Both the position numbers and the translations under genes were made by a program. 64,000 nucleotides of DNA, from positions 1 to 64,000 of the forward strand of contig NW_024104889.1 in NCBI RefSeq assembly GCF_003945595.2, written 5' to 3'. Of the stretch, positions 36,701 through 47,887 are shown piece by piece; position 1 is the first letter of the stretch; every line of letters starts with the position of its first letter. This stretch comes from Pipra filicauda. Its lineage: Eukaryota > Chordata > Aves > Passeriformes > Pipridae. Under the pieces are notes generated by a model. That model saw only the letters and a program-made list of their open reading frames with translations, did not search any database and was not told where the DNA came from.

Positions 36701-39700
36701 AAGGCTGAGGGACAAGGACAACACTGTGACCGTGACCCCCTCCCCAACACTCACCATTTTGGCTTCAGAGTGCACTGGGAGTCCTGACGGGGAAATGGAC
36801 CCGCTGCTGTTGATGGGAGGCCCAGGAATACCGGGAATGTTCGGCACCATGGACATCGGCCGAGCCAGCTGTGGGGGAGCGAGGGACACGTGGGTTGGGA
36901 AGTTGGAGGTGCTTTGGCTCCGTGGAGCAGCTCTGCAGTAATTCCCTGACCAAGCACATCCATAAATCCTGACAAACGTTTAACTGCGGCCATCCGTTAT
37001 TCCTGCTGTCACTGAGGGCCACCAGCCACGTTGGTGGCCACGGAGGCTGTTCCAGAATCACCCAAACAAACCAGCCCAGCACGGAGCACAGGGAGGGGGG
37101 CAGCTCCTTCCCTTCCCTTCCCTTCCCTTCCCTGCCAGTGGGCTCTCCCCCACCAGTACATGCCATGGATGAGAGGGAGGGTCCTGGATCCCCCCTGGTT
37201 CTATTGCAAAGCTGACACAGCACCCACAAAAGGGGAGCGTCCCCTCCTGAGCTTTCTCCCTCAGCAAAGGGAGGGAAAACCAGAATTTGGTCATGTTTAT
37301 AAGCCCCATGGGTGGTAAAGCACTGCAAATAGGGAGGGAAGGGGTGAGGATGTTCCCATGCCCACAGGCCATGAGTAGAGGTGCACCTGAGGCAGATGGT
37401 TTTAGCCCTTGTGCACTCAAAGCCCCAAGGACGTGCCCAGCAGGACAGACACGATTCCCAGGGCTGGGGATCAGGAGCTGGAGAGCTCAGAGGACACACT
37501 CAACCCCCACCAGGCAGATCTGCAGTCACTCTGCCCCACAGAAAACTCTCTGTGTGCAGAAGCCCAAGCCGAGGCTGGTCTGGCCATTCCCCTGGCCAGC
37601 ACACACCAACATGTTCCCTGCAAGCTCTGGTGGTTTCAGTGCAGGCACTCTGTTCCAAATGGAAGCAGCTAATCAGGGATCCTGCAGCTCCCAGCCCCGG
37701 ATCGATGGCGTGAGCCATCTGTCCGGGCACGGATTTGCTTTTTTCCCCAAACTTATTGCCCTCTAGTGTGATCCACACGTTATTGCTGCCCTGCCAGAGC
37801 TGCTCCCTCCTCCTCTTCCTCCTCCTCCTCCGGTCTTATCTCGCACAGAGGGGGAGAGGGATTTTAATGTTTATGAAATGGAAGTGTCTGTGTGTGTTTG
37901 GCAGGGGAAAGGCCCGTCCCCTCCTCCACACGGGGCTGTGCTGGAAGCTTCTCTCACCGATATGACAGAAGGCATCTGGACGGGGGGGCCGGGGAGCACG
38001 GGCACGGTCTGGCCGTTCGCAAGCTGCACGACGAGTGGGAGGGAACCTGTGGGAGACCTGCAGAAACAAGAGCCGGAGTTCTCACAGATTATTCCAGGTT
38101 TACGACGTCCCGGTGGCCCCGGGAAGCTCAGGGGCAGCAGCGTGAGCGAATCCAGTCGGTGGATTTGGGCTCATTTCCCCGTTTCTGAGTGGTTTGTTCT
38201 GAAGGGGAGGGTGCAGAGCTCAGCTGGGGGGGTGTGAGGGTAACTCGGCCTCCTGCACGCTCGTGGCAGGGCAGGAGATGTGCTGGTGTCACACTGAGGT
38301 GACCAGGGGTGGCAGTGATGCCCGATGGCCCTGCACACTCATGGCAGTGTCACACTGAGGTGACCAGGGGTGGCAGTGATGCCCAATGGCCCTGCACACT
38401 CATGGCAGTGTCACACTGAGGTGACCAGGGTTGGCAGTGATGCCCAATGGCCCTGCACGCTCATGGCAGTGTCACAGTGAGGTGACCAGGGTTGGCAGTG
38501 ATGCCCGATGGCCCTGCACACTCATGGCAGTGTCACACTGAGGTGACTGGGCTGGCAGTGATGCCTGATAGCCCTGCACGCTCATGGCAGTGTCACACTG
38601 AGGTGACCAGGGGTGGCAGTGATGCCCAATGGCCCTGCACACTCATGGCAGTGTCACAGTGAGGTGACCAGGGTTGGCAGTGATGCCCGATGGCCCTGCA
38701 TGCTCATGGCAGTGTCACACTGAGGTGACTGGGCTGGCAGTGATGCCCGATGGCCCTGTACACTCATGGCAGTGTCACACTGAGGTGACTGGGCTGGCAG
38801 TGATGCCCAATGGCCCTGTACACTCATGGCAGTGTCACACTGAGGTGACTGGGCTGGCAGTGATGCCCAATGGCCCTGTACACTCATGGCAGTGTCACAC
38901 TGAGGTGACTGGCAGCTGGCCCTGCACACTCATGGCAGTGTCACAGTGAGGTGACCAGGGTTGGCAGTGATGCCCGATGGCCCTGCACGCTCATGGCAGT
39001 GTCACACTGAGGTGACTGGGCTGGCAGTGATGCCCAATGGCCCTGCACACTCATGGCAGTGTCACACTGAGGTGACCAGGGCTGGCAGTGATGCCCGATG
39101 GCCCTGCACACTCATGGCAGTGTCACACTGAGGTGACCAGGGTTGGCAGTGATGCCCAATGGCCCTGCACACTCATGGCAGTGTCACACTGAGGTGACCA
39201 GGGTTGGCAGTGATGCCCAATGGCCCTGCACGCTCATGGCAGTGTCACACTGAGGTGACCAGGGTTGGCAGTGATGCCCGATGGCCCTGCACGCTCATGG
39301 CAGTGTCACACGGCCTGCTCAGGGCTGTCAGGGACACATGGATGTGCCCTGGGCATACCCCAGCTGCCCAAAACACTGTGGCTGCCAAAGCCCTGAGCCA
39401 CGACGGCCACCTGAACGGAGAGAAAAACACATCCAAGGGCTGGATGTGCTGGAACTGCTGGAACTGCTCCTCCTGGGCTGAGCCTGGCACTGCCCGGGCA
39501 GCTGCTCCTGCCTACAGGGAACCTCCTGGTCTGTCCACTGCTGAGCTCCCAACAGGGGGTTTTGTAAGGATTCAGCTTCCCATTAACAAGCACTTCTGAT
39601 TCCAGAGAAAACCCCCTAAAAAGAGGGTGGATGCTGGGCTGGCTCGTGTTTACACGGGGAGATGGGAATCGGGAGATGGGACGTCCCGGCTCGCTGCAGG

Positions 39701-42700
39701 CTGGGGAGGAGGAGATTGTGCTGGAGCCTAATTGTGACCAATTAAAAATACCAGGAAATATTTCTATTGTAGGTCCTTCTGCAGTGAAAGGCAGGGATAC
39801 ACCCCACCCAGGGACACACCCCAAGCAGGGACGTTCCCCCTGCCTCTATCCCACCACAAACCCCACTGTGCTCCAGCTCCAACCATCCAGACTCAGCCTT
39901 TCCACGAGAGCAGAGGAAGAGCCAGAGCTGCTCCAGATGATGGGGAGAGGAAGGAAACCATCCCTGCCACAGGGCCTGATCTCCTGCTCCTCCTCCTCCT
40001 CCTCCTCCAGCCATGTCAGTGCTGTGGGGAACCAAGTGGAGGCAGAGCCGAGCTGGGAGCCCGGCCTTGCGGGAGGGAGAGTAAAATAAATCTGCTGCTG
40101 CCTCCTCTGCCAAGCCCGGGGAAGGGGCTGGAGGAGGCCGGGCTGCCTGGGATCCTGGGAGGAGGCTGTGCTGGCACGGTGGGAGGAGCAGGGGACGGTG
40201 GGAGGAGCAGGGGACGTGGGTCAGAGGGGGAAGTTCATCCTGCCAATAACTCAGGCTGGAATTTTTAAGGCTGCCTTGGGAACGCGAACGCTCGACTCTC
40301 AGTCATTTCTATTGGGCGTCCCAAATCCTCCAGGCTGCTTTGGAAATCCCAGCCCAACCAGGCGAGTTACAGGGAGGTCACAGCCTCCCCTCCATCTCTG
40401 TCACGCTGACACCAGCCCCACCGCCTTGGCAGTGGCCCTAATGAAGGGACCCTTGTTACCACTGCAGCCCCACCTCTCTGTCTGCAGGTGGGGTCTGGGC
40501 TGCAAAGAGCACAGCAAATCATACTAAAGCCTAACCTACTGGACACAGCTCCAAACAGCCCCAGAGTCTCTGCCTGGCCTGCAGAGGGGCTTACAGTGTC
40601 CTGTAGCTACCCCCAGGACAACCACTTAACCCTTTCATGCCTCAAGACAGCATTTAAAATTTTCCACCAGGCCGTCTGGATTGATGGTGCCAGAGGGTCA
40701 AAGGCAAACACACATAAAACCATGAGGTGACAGCCCCAAAAATACAAAGTGGGCTGGTTAACACAGCGAGCCAGCCCTGACCAAGGGTGACCAGGGAGGA
40801 GAAGCAGGAGCATCCTGACACCAAACAGACAGGGGGCTAAACATGCATCTCCCAGGGGCTCAGCAATGTGCTCCCTCCGTCCTCAGGCTCCTTCCTTTAC
40901 GTGCAGGGCCGGAGGAGCCGGAGCCTCCGTCCTGGTTGTTCCAGGGCAAACAGAAGCAGGTCGTTGGCTGTGCAGAAGCAAACAGCCCCCCCAAGGCAGG
41001 GTTGGCTGGGCACAAGAGGTGACACTCGAGAGGCAACAGCTGTCTGGGAAAACCCCTGAGCTGTTACAGCTCCAGACAATTCCGCAGCGCCGGCTCTGCC
41101 CGCGCCCGGTGCCGACAGCCAGCGCCGTGTCGGCGTGTTCGTGTTCAGGGAGTGTTTTCATCTCTCCCCACAGTGAGTTTTGCCTCGTCTCGTTACTCCA
41201 GCACAATTAGTTCCCGTTTCCTGCACTCCCATCCCATCCTGCTGCTGCAGACAGTGCCCAGCGAGGCCCTTATGCCCATGCAGCTGCAGCGGGGCCGGCG
41301 GCACCTCCGCGGGTCTGGCACTCAGGGAACTCATCCAGGGGGTAATTCCTGCCCCTGCTCCGTACTCACCCCAGCTGTCTGTTGGAGGGAGGGGCCTGGG
41401 TGATGACAGAGGTGGGGGATGGCAATGTGGGGTGCAGGGGGTCGTAGCCCAGGTGCAGGGGCAGCGAGCCGGGGCGCACGATGGTGGGAGTGGGCGTGGA
41501 GAGGATGACAGGCTTGGAGGGGATCTCCTGGAAGGGAAAACAGAAAACAGGGGACCCGCTGTTAATTACCAGTTAGTTACCACAGGGCTGACTCTTCCTC
41601 TTTAGGGAAAATTCAGGCACTTTTGTCACAGAACCCCAGGGATGGAGGGGAGCACCTCTCCCAAAGACACACGTATCTGTGTCAGTGCAGGGAGTGGGGC
41701 ACAGGAATTTACACTCCAGATAATCCCCCCCTCTGAATCCCCACCTTATTCAGGTGGTGAAAGTGTCACCTGGACCAACCTGCTCCAAATCCCCACCCCC
41801 CAGGACACAGGGAAGAGCAAGGCTTTGTGCATCAGCCAAACCCACCGGGAGCCTCCAGGGCAGCAACGGTGCATTTTAGTGAACCGTTTCTGTCTCAAAC
41901 GAGGGAAATCAGGCCTCGAAGAGCACAAATCAGGCCTGGGCAGCCATCTGGAGAAACAGCTTCCCACCTGGAAAAGGGGCACCACCACCTCGTGCTGGGG
42001 AGCCTCACCTTCTCCTTGTGCTGGGGTGACCGTGGGTGGGACACGGGGCTGTCTGGGGGGGACGAGTCCACCTCCACCGGCTCCTCCTCCTTGATCTTGA
42101 TCTCGGGAGTGGAGGGCAGGGACATGTCCAGGGCTCCGGCGCTCTGCGGGAAAAGCAGCCACGGATTGAAAGGACAATTAGCTCATATTGTTTGCGAAAC
42201 ATTCGGCTGCTCCCAGAGGAAGAGCTCCAGCTCCGAGCTCTTGCCAAATTATTATTATTTATTTGTAGTGGAGCAGCATCTGGGAGCCCGAGGCAGCAGA
42301 GCGGTGCCGCGCCGGCCCCGGCCAAACAGAGACGGAGGCCCAGGAACGACAGTCAGCCCCAGATGGCACCAGTTTGTGGGTTCTCAGTAACACACACGAG
42401 TTTTCCATGGATTTTTTTTTTACATTTTCTTTTTTTAATAAAAGGGCTCTGCTAAGGAGGACAGGTACCAAAGCCAAATGCCTGCGAGTTACAGGAGGCA
42501 CTTTCATTCACAGAAGAGCTGTAAAGCATTGTATAAATCAGCCTGAATTATTTTATTACCCGATTATCAAAAGCAAACAAAGAGCCATGCGAGTTATTAA
42601 ATATCTATGAGCGCCCCATTAAAATAAAACCCAACCATATGCCTGAACCTGGCGACTTGCCACCACCCTGGGATCCAGCAGTGCCACGTGCCCCAGTTGA

Positions 42701-45700
42701 ACCAGTTAACGACTTGTTGGGGCTGCAGGGTGACAACAAGGTGGGGGGACAGCTAAACTGAACTAAACCTGTCCCCTTCCAAGAACTGGAGGGAGAGAAG
42801 AGCCGGGAGAAGATGGTGCAGGGAGCGGCGGAGGAACGAGACACGGATGGCAGGATGCGGCACCAAATCACCCGGTCCCTCCTCCCGGCCGGGCAGGAGA
42901 AACTGTCCCTAAATCAGCCCTGACAGCTGTTTGTCCAGCCTGTTCTCCCTCCCTTCACCATCCATCCCCACGCTCCCCTTTGCTGGCTGAAAGTCCATCC
43001 TGGCATCTCCCCTAAACCCCCTCGTGCCGCACTGTGAGTCCTCTCAGGGCAGGGAAAACTGCAGCAAAAGGGTAAATCCGGGCAGCTAGGGATGGTTGAG
43101 AGCAGGATGAGGCTCCAGCCCTTCTGCTTGGGGGTGTTTTAGAGCAGGATGAGGCTCCAGCCCCTCTGCCCTTCCCAGATTTCCTGGGGGCTTTGCTTGC
43201 GGTAGGTGCAGTAACCATTTACCTGCCCTCTTCACGCAGAGATGTTGCTCTGGGAATCACAAAGGAGCAGGGATTAACATGCAGGGAAGTTTCAAACCAC
43301 TTAAAGTGCCTCCAGGGAAGCTCCTGCTGTGCCTGTGTTTTTAATTAACGCGCTGGTGTGAGACCACCCTTGGAACTGGAGGACAAACACGACTGGATGC
43401 TGGAAGCACCTCAGAACCGCAGCTCCGGACAGGTCCAGGCAGTGACCAGCCAGCTGGGCACGGGCTCTGCCTGGGCAGGGGGGTTTTGAAGGGATGACGC
43501 TTCCCGTAACGCCCGACACCACCCCAAGCTTCACAAGCCCCCTCCGCGGCTGCCGCAGGAATATTTAGACTGCAGCCATCCTAAAGCAAAACCCAGGAGA
43601 GCAGCCCTGGGCCCGAGAGGCGGCTGGGAGGCCGCAGAGCCCAGGAGCTGGGTGGTCTCCCTGCCCAGACCCGGCTGCTTCGGCATTTCCATGTGAAACC
43701 CCAGCGGCGGCTCCTTCTCCCGGCGCTGCCAGAACAAAGGGCAGGAGCTGGGAGCGGGGAGCAGCCCCGCCGCATACCAATGAGAGAGATCAATTTCGGT
43801 TTAAAGAGCCTGTTATTGGGGGAGCGGGTGGAAGCCAGGTTTCAGTTTTAATTCTGAATTCCTCCGTTCCCCATCTCGGGAAGATTTACGCGGCTCCGCT
43901 CCCGCAGTTTATTTCCGAGCAGCGCCGCTGACTGCGAGCGTATGTACGGACATACATCAATTTAGTAAATGTATGTGCCAGGCTGAGAGCCCAGCACGCA
44001 TCTGCTGCTCCTCGAATCCGGCAACGGGAGGAGGGGGGGGGGAAATGTCCTTAATTAGCTGCTTTCTGATGAGATCCCGTTGTCCTTCAGACCCTCGCGC
44101 TCCCGAGGCTGCAGGGGCAGCCTGGATCGATGGCGCTTTGCAGAGGGAGCTCTTTGTTAGGAAAAGCTTCCCTCCTCCACGGAGCCCCTCTCTCTGTTTC
44201 CATGTACCAGACACCCTGGAAATGCCAAAGGCACGGGCCAGGCCTGGTCCCTTCCCTGTGACTGCACCTTAGAGGCACCATCATTTCGGATCTCGACCCC
44301 CCCAACAAGCCTCTGAATGAGATTTTGCCGAGATCTTGTTCTGTCCTTCCCTGCAGCTCCTTCCCAAAGTGTGAGGCATTTTGGGTACTACCCCCCCCTT
44401 TTTTTTTCCTCTTTCTTTTTTTGAAGTGAAAAGCCAAAGGAATAATAAACCATTAAATCCTTTCTCCACAGGGCTCGGATCGCAGGATAACCAGCCAAAG
44501 TCATCTGAGTTACAAAAATAAAGCCCCCCACATGGCAGCAAATTAAACCTGAGAGCAACTCAGCTACCCGAGGGCATGTGCCTTTCATCAGAGCAGCCCC
44601 TGCCCCCCCAGCCCCCTGTGGCCCTCCCCTCCAGTTTGCTCCCAGCACAGTTTTATGGCACCACGGCCTTCGCCTCTTGCCTTTTTCTCATCATCCTCAG
44701 CAGCTTTCTTGAACTCGTGCTCGAAGGAACTCGCCAGCTCATTGAAGAGTCCCACCTCCTCACAGTTCTTCAGGAACCGAGTTGGAGTCGGAGTCTGATC
44801 TGGTTTGGGTTAGAACACCAAGAACTGGGTCAAAGAGAGACCAGAAAATGCGTTTCACCCACCTGGGTCCTTCCCTGGGGAGCCCTGGGGAACGTGGCCT
44901 CTGTTTTCTGGAAGTCTGGGTGCTCTGCCACTGAGGTGCGTGTCACCTTCCGAAAGCAAGTGACAATTCAGAACAGGACAACCATTTCTCATTGGTTTTG
45001 TTTCTCTGGTGTTTAAAGAAATAATCATTGGAGCAAGGGGGACTGCAGGGATTCCTGTGAATTCCGGGCTGTGGGTTGTGTCCTGCCCCTCCCACGCTGA
45101 GGTTTTGCTCGTCCTCAGCTGGACAAGGACGGAAAAGTCAGGGGGGTTTGATCTCCCTGAAACAGCAGATCTTAAAAACATGGAGTGGTGAGAGGGTAAA
45201 GCAGCTGATGGGAGCAGCTCCACGGCCGGGCAGAGTCCTCACAACCACCACTGTCCACAGCCATCCCTCCGGGGCTGTTCTCCACCACATTAACACGTTG
45301 AGTCATGATCTCTCTGGCCATCACCCAGGCCATAAAACCAGAAGGAAAACTCTCTGTTTTCAGCCAGCCTCCCATTCCCGAGTGCCGGCAGGTCGAGTCC
45401 TGGAGCCTCGCACGTCACACCCAAAGGATCCATCCGGCAGAAAACCACCAGGATTCTCACGCACAAAGGGGATCCCTGGGATAGTCTGGCCTGACCTGCA
45501 TTAAACACCAGCTGCCTGGTGCTCCCGGTTCCAGCACAGCACCTGAAGTGTCTGGGGAAGACGTGCCCCATGATTCCACACCGGGCAGGGTGGAGCCTCC
45601 TGTATCCTTTGGGAAGGGACTCCAGCAATTCCTCACCTTGCTGCTGAGGAACCACACTTCATTTCCAGCCTGACTCCAAACCCTCCCCGCTGGGTTTGTC

Positions 45701-47526
45701 ACTAAAGCAAAGGCCCCCTTTGGGCACCTTTCTCTTCCCCCCAGGTCCCAATTCATAAACCCAGGAACTTTGTCAACTAAAGCTCTCGGCAGGAGGTTGT
45801 TTTTGCAGGGATTTATCAGCTCCCAGGGCTCTTTTCAGACCATTCCCTGTTTAGCAATGTCCTCCTGAGCTGCACACGCCAGCTCAGGGCACAGATCTCC
45901 AGCAGTTTCTACGGAGCACAAACAAAGCCGTGGAACCTCTCTGGTCCTGCCCTTCCCCAATCCGTACCCCAGGAATTGCAGCAGCTCCTGTCTCACCCCA
46001 CAAGTTCCCATATAAATGACTCTCCTGCTGCCAGCTGTAACCAGCCCAGAGAACAATTCTTTACGACCCTCCTTAGCTCAGCCACGGCGCCTCAGCCAGA
46101 CATGCACCGGGTCCTGCTCCTGCCACACGGCTGCTGCCCTGGGCTCGGCACAGAGGGAGGGAGCAAGAAAACCCAGAGACAAAATGGTGGCTTAAAAAAA
46201 CCCCAGGACAGAAGGAATGTCAGGCAATAACGGCCTGGATCTCACTGCTCCAAGGCAGCAAGGGTTTATAGCCCTCACACCCCCTCCAGCAGCTCCTCAC
46301 ACCCCCTCCACAGCTCCTGTGTTAGACAGGCTGGTCCTGCCCTGGCCATGGCTAAATTGGTTTTGGGAAGGTTTAGCTGGTCCTGCCCTGGCCTTGGGTA
46401 AATCAGTTTTGAGGGGGTTCAGCTGGTCTTGCCCTGGCCCTGGCTAAATTGGTTTAGGGTATTTTTTTTTGTTGCTTAGCCCAGAGCAACCCCCTGAGCA
46501 TCAGCCCTGAGGGAGCTGGAAGAGGAGGCCAGACCTTGTTCCTGAAGTGTTTCATCCCCCCAATATCTACCTGAGAAAGGAACCACCAGCTCTGGGAGCT
46601 GTGAGGATGAGGGGTGTCATGTGTGGGATTTTGGGGTGTCACGTGGGATTTTGGCTGGGGGTGAGGCCAGGCCCCATTTCTGCCCCCCCATCCCCACCTG
46701 CCCAATCTGCCCCCTAAACTGATCCAGCAGCACCGACCCTCCCACTGTGCTCCCTGTTTGGAAAGGGCTGAACTGAAGCAAAGGTGACCTTTAGGAATCT
46801 GAGTTTCTGTGAGCTTCTGCCCCAATTCCTTGCCATCAGCTCCCATTAGCCTGATCCCATTTGGAATGAATTCTCCCTCTGGGAGAGCCCTCCCCTGGGA
46901 GCAGCTCCCTGCCCTCCCAGCACGGGCTGTGTGAGCTCTCTTCCCATCCTACCCACAGCAACAATTCATTCAAAGCCTTCCAGAAACCAACTGAATTCCC
47001 ATTTCAGCACTGGATTTGGGCTGGAGATACACTGGGAAAAGGCTGCCAGGTTGCTGTGGCAGCTTCATTTCCCCTTATGAACTCTGAAGCCTTCAGGAAG
47101 CATTTTCCCTCTCCCTGCTTTCAGCAACATCCTTTTCACCCAGCAGCAACACAAACCTCTCACACGATGCTTTGAGCAGCCCCTGAACAGGGCAGGAGGG
47201 GCTCTGGAACCTGCCAGGAGCTGCTGCAGACAACAATCTGTGGGGTTTGGTTTTTTCCCCCCAGTTTTATAAAGGCTGCTTTGACCATGTGTTGTCAGAG
47301 CCCCTCACTGGGGCTCTGCAAAACGCCTTCTCGGCAGAGCCAGTGCACCTGATGGGGCTTTAATTTATTAACTGCAGCCTAAAAGCTCAGGAAAATTGAC
47401 ACCTGGGCTGAGAGGGGAAGCTGCTTTGTCAGGTTTGGTTCATCGTCCTCAAAGCACATGAAGAAATGTGAAAGACCTTCTGGCCATAAATCCTCCAGTC
47501 TTAATAAAAAAGGGCGAGAGCTAAAA

Positions 47527-47557
<31 letters not shown>

Positions 47558-47887
47558 AACCCCCAAACCCCACAAAAACCTGATACCCCCATAAAAAAAA
47601 AAAAAGAAAGAAAAAAAAAAAAAAAAAAAGAAACTTGGAAGCCTCTGGCTTTCCTTTCCCCTGATTAAATGCAGATCACAGGAGGTTTTATGGGCGGCAG
47701 AGCCGTTTTTTGCAGTGCATCTGGTCCCTGGCATCAATCTCTGCCGTCAGGCCCCGCGACCGCGGCGCTGGGCGCTGGCCGGGCACATACCTGCGATGAT
47801 GACGGAGTCGGTGCGAGCGGGGCCGAATTTCAATGTCATCTCATGCTTGTGTTTATGAACCGCCAGGTGGTCCTCGTTTGTGAACCT
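30528..47887 (-). CDS. ATF7: ATF7, bZIP transcription factor, all but the first coding exon
   Basis: ATF7 is a nuclear CRE-binding bZIP factor of the ATF2 family, phosphorylated by p38/JNK and acting in stress response and heterochromatin silencing. Ten exons on the minus strand join in phase to 462 residues plus stop: 47887-47791, 44799-44681, 42143-42009, 41527-41370, 38057-37958, 36868-36755, 35588-35442, 34665-34468, 33392-33284, 30739-30528. They encode the histidine half of the C2H2 finger (HLAVHKHKH), the TPTPTRFLKN phospho-activation motif, the IKIKEEEPVEVDSSPPDSP segment, the Pro-rich middle, the bZIP (basic region ERNRAAASRCRQKRK and zipper) and the PQSQSAGR tail. The N-terminal ~16 residues (MGDDRPFVCNAPGCGQ in family members) were not found in the window. 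ATF2 and CREB5 are paralogues, but VEVDSSPPDSP and the tail fit ATF7. Confidence 0.95.
33032..33112 (+). mobile_element. CR1 LINE 3'-end fragment
   Basis: GGCCAGGAGTTGGACTGGAT followed by GAGCCTCGTGGGCCCCTCCC and AACCCAGGGTGTTCTATATTCT is the CR1 3' end in sense orientation, in an ATF7 intron. Confidence 0.9.
33284..33392 (-). CDS. ATF7: ATF7 exon, second half of leucine zipper
   Basis: The exon encodes NEVTLLRNEVAQLKQLLLAH and KDCPVTALQKKTQGYL. Leucines are at heptad spacing. Confidence 0.96.
34468..34665 (-). CDS. ATF7: ATF7 exon, bZIP basic region
   Basis: The exon encodes VSPAQPTPSTGGRRKRTVDE, RRQRFLERNRAAASRCRQKR and LWVSSLEKKAEELTTQNIQL. It contains the DNA-contacting Asn and Arg residues of NxxAAxxCR. 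Confidence 0.97.
35442..35588 (-). CDS. ATF7: ATF7 exon, Ser-rich region before bZIP
   Basis: The exon encodes RLKASLTASSSLNGSNLVVG, SASTMVTARPEQSQILVQHP and DAPSPAQPQ. The donor CAG-GTCTGC is weak beyond the GT, but phase and homology support it. Confidence 0.93.
36144..36235 (-). mobile_element. Degenerate CR1 LINE 3'-end fragment
   Basis: GAGAATCGTGGAATCGTTGA then GGCTGGAAAAGCCCTCTGAG and ATCATTTGAGTCC resembles the antisense CR1 3' end with several changes. Confidence 0.8.
36755..36868 (-). CDS. ATF7: ATF7 exon, Pro-rich region
   Basis: The exon encodes LARPMSMVPNIPGIPGPPIN, SSGSISPSGLPVHSEAKM. It is 38 codons, phase 0 at both ends. Confidence 0.95.
37106..37133. repeat. (CTTCC)n microsatellite
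   Basis: Five copies of CTTCC lie in tandem within an ATF7 intron. Confidence 0.85.
37958..38057 (-). CDS. ATF7: ATF7 exon, SPTGSLPLV region
   Basis: The exon encodes SPTGSLPLVVQLANGQTVPV and LPGPPVQMPSVIS. It enters with one base of a split Gly codon. Confidence 0.95.
38255..39315. repeat. 61-bp satellite array in an ATF7 intron
   Basis: About 17 head-to-tail copies of a 61-bp unit containing CATGGCAGTGTCACACTGAG, GTGACCAGGGTTGGCAGTGA and TGCCCAATGGCCCTGCACAC occur. One copy near 38888-38931 is shortened to about 43 bp. There are no unique spacers, so this is not CRISPR-like. Confidence 0.97.
41370..41527 (-). CDS. ATF7: ATF7 exon, PTPTIVRPGSLPLHLGYDP region
   Basis: The exon starts EIPSKPVILSTPTPTIVRPG and continues LPLHLGYDPLHPTLPSPTSV to PPSNRQL. 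It ends with two bases of a Gly codon at GTGAGT. Confidence 0.95.
42009..42143 (-). CDS. ATF7: ATF7 exon, acidic KEEEPVEVD segment
   Basis: The exon encodes SAGALDMSLPSTPEIKIKEE and EPVEVDSSPPDSPVSHPRSP. It carries the sumoylation-type IKIKEE motif of ATF7. Confidence 0.96.
44681..44799 (-). CDS. ATF7: ATF7 exon, TPTPTRF activation motif, GC donor
   Basis: The exon encodes QTPTPTRFLKNCEEVGLFNE, LASSFEHEFKKAAEDDEKK, with the TPTP threonines that p38/JNK phosphorylate in ATF2-family proteins. The 5' splice site is AAAAAG-GCAAGAGG, a GC donor with otherwise strong consensus. Joining there gives EKK-SAGALDMS in phase. Confidence 0.93.
47791..47887 (-). CDS. ATF7: ATF7 exon 2, zinc-finger helix
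   Basis: The exon encodes RFTNEDHLAVHKHKHEMTLK and FGPARTDSVIIA. It provides the zinc-binding histidines of the N-terminal C2H2 finger; the cysteines lie in the missing upstream exon. Confidence 0.95.

Noticed and set aside
38300..39300. CTCF sites in the 61-bp repeat (CCAGGGGTGGCAG)
   Set aside because: Spacing inside the core differs from the CTCF consensus by one or two bases, so the motif is not supported.
38255..39315. CRISPR-like regular array
   Set aside because: The period is exact and contiguous, with no unique spacers, in a vertebrate intron; it is a satellite.
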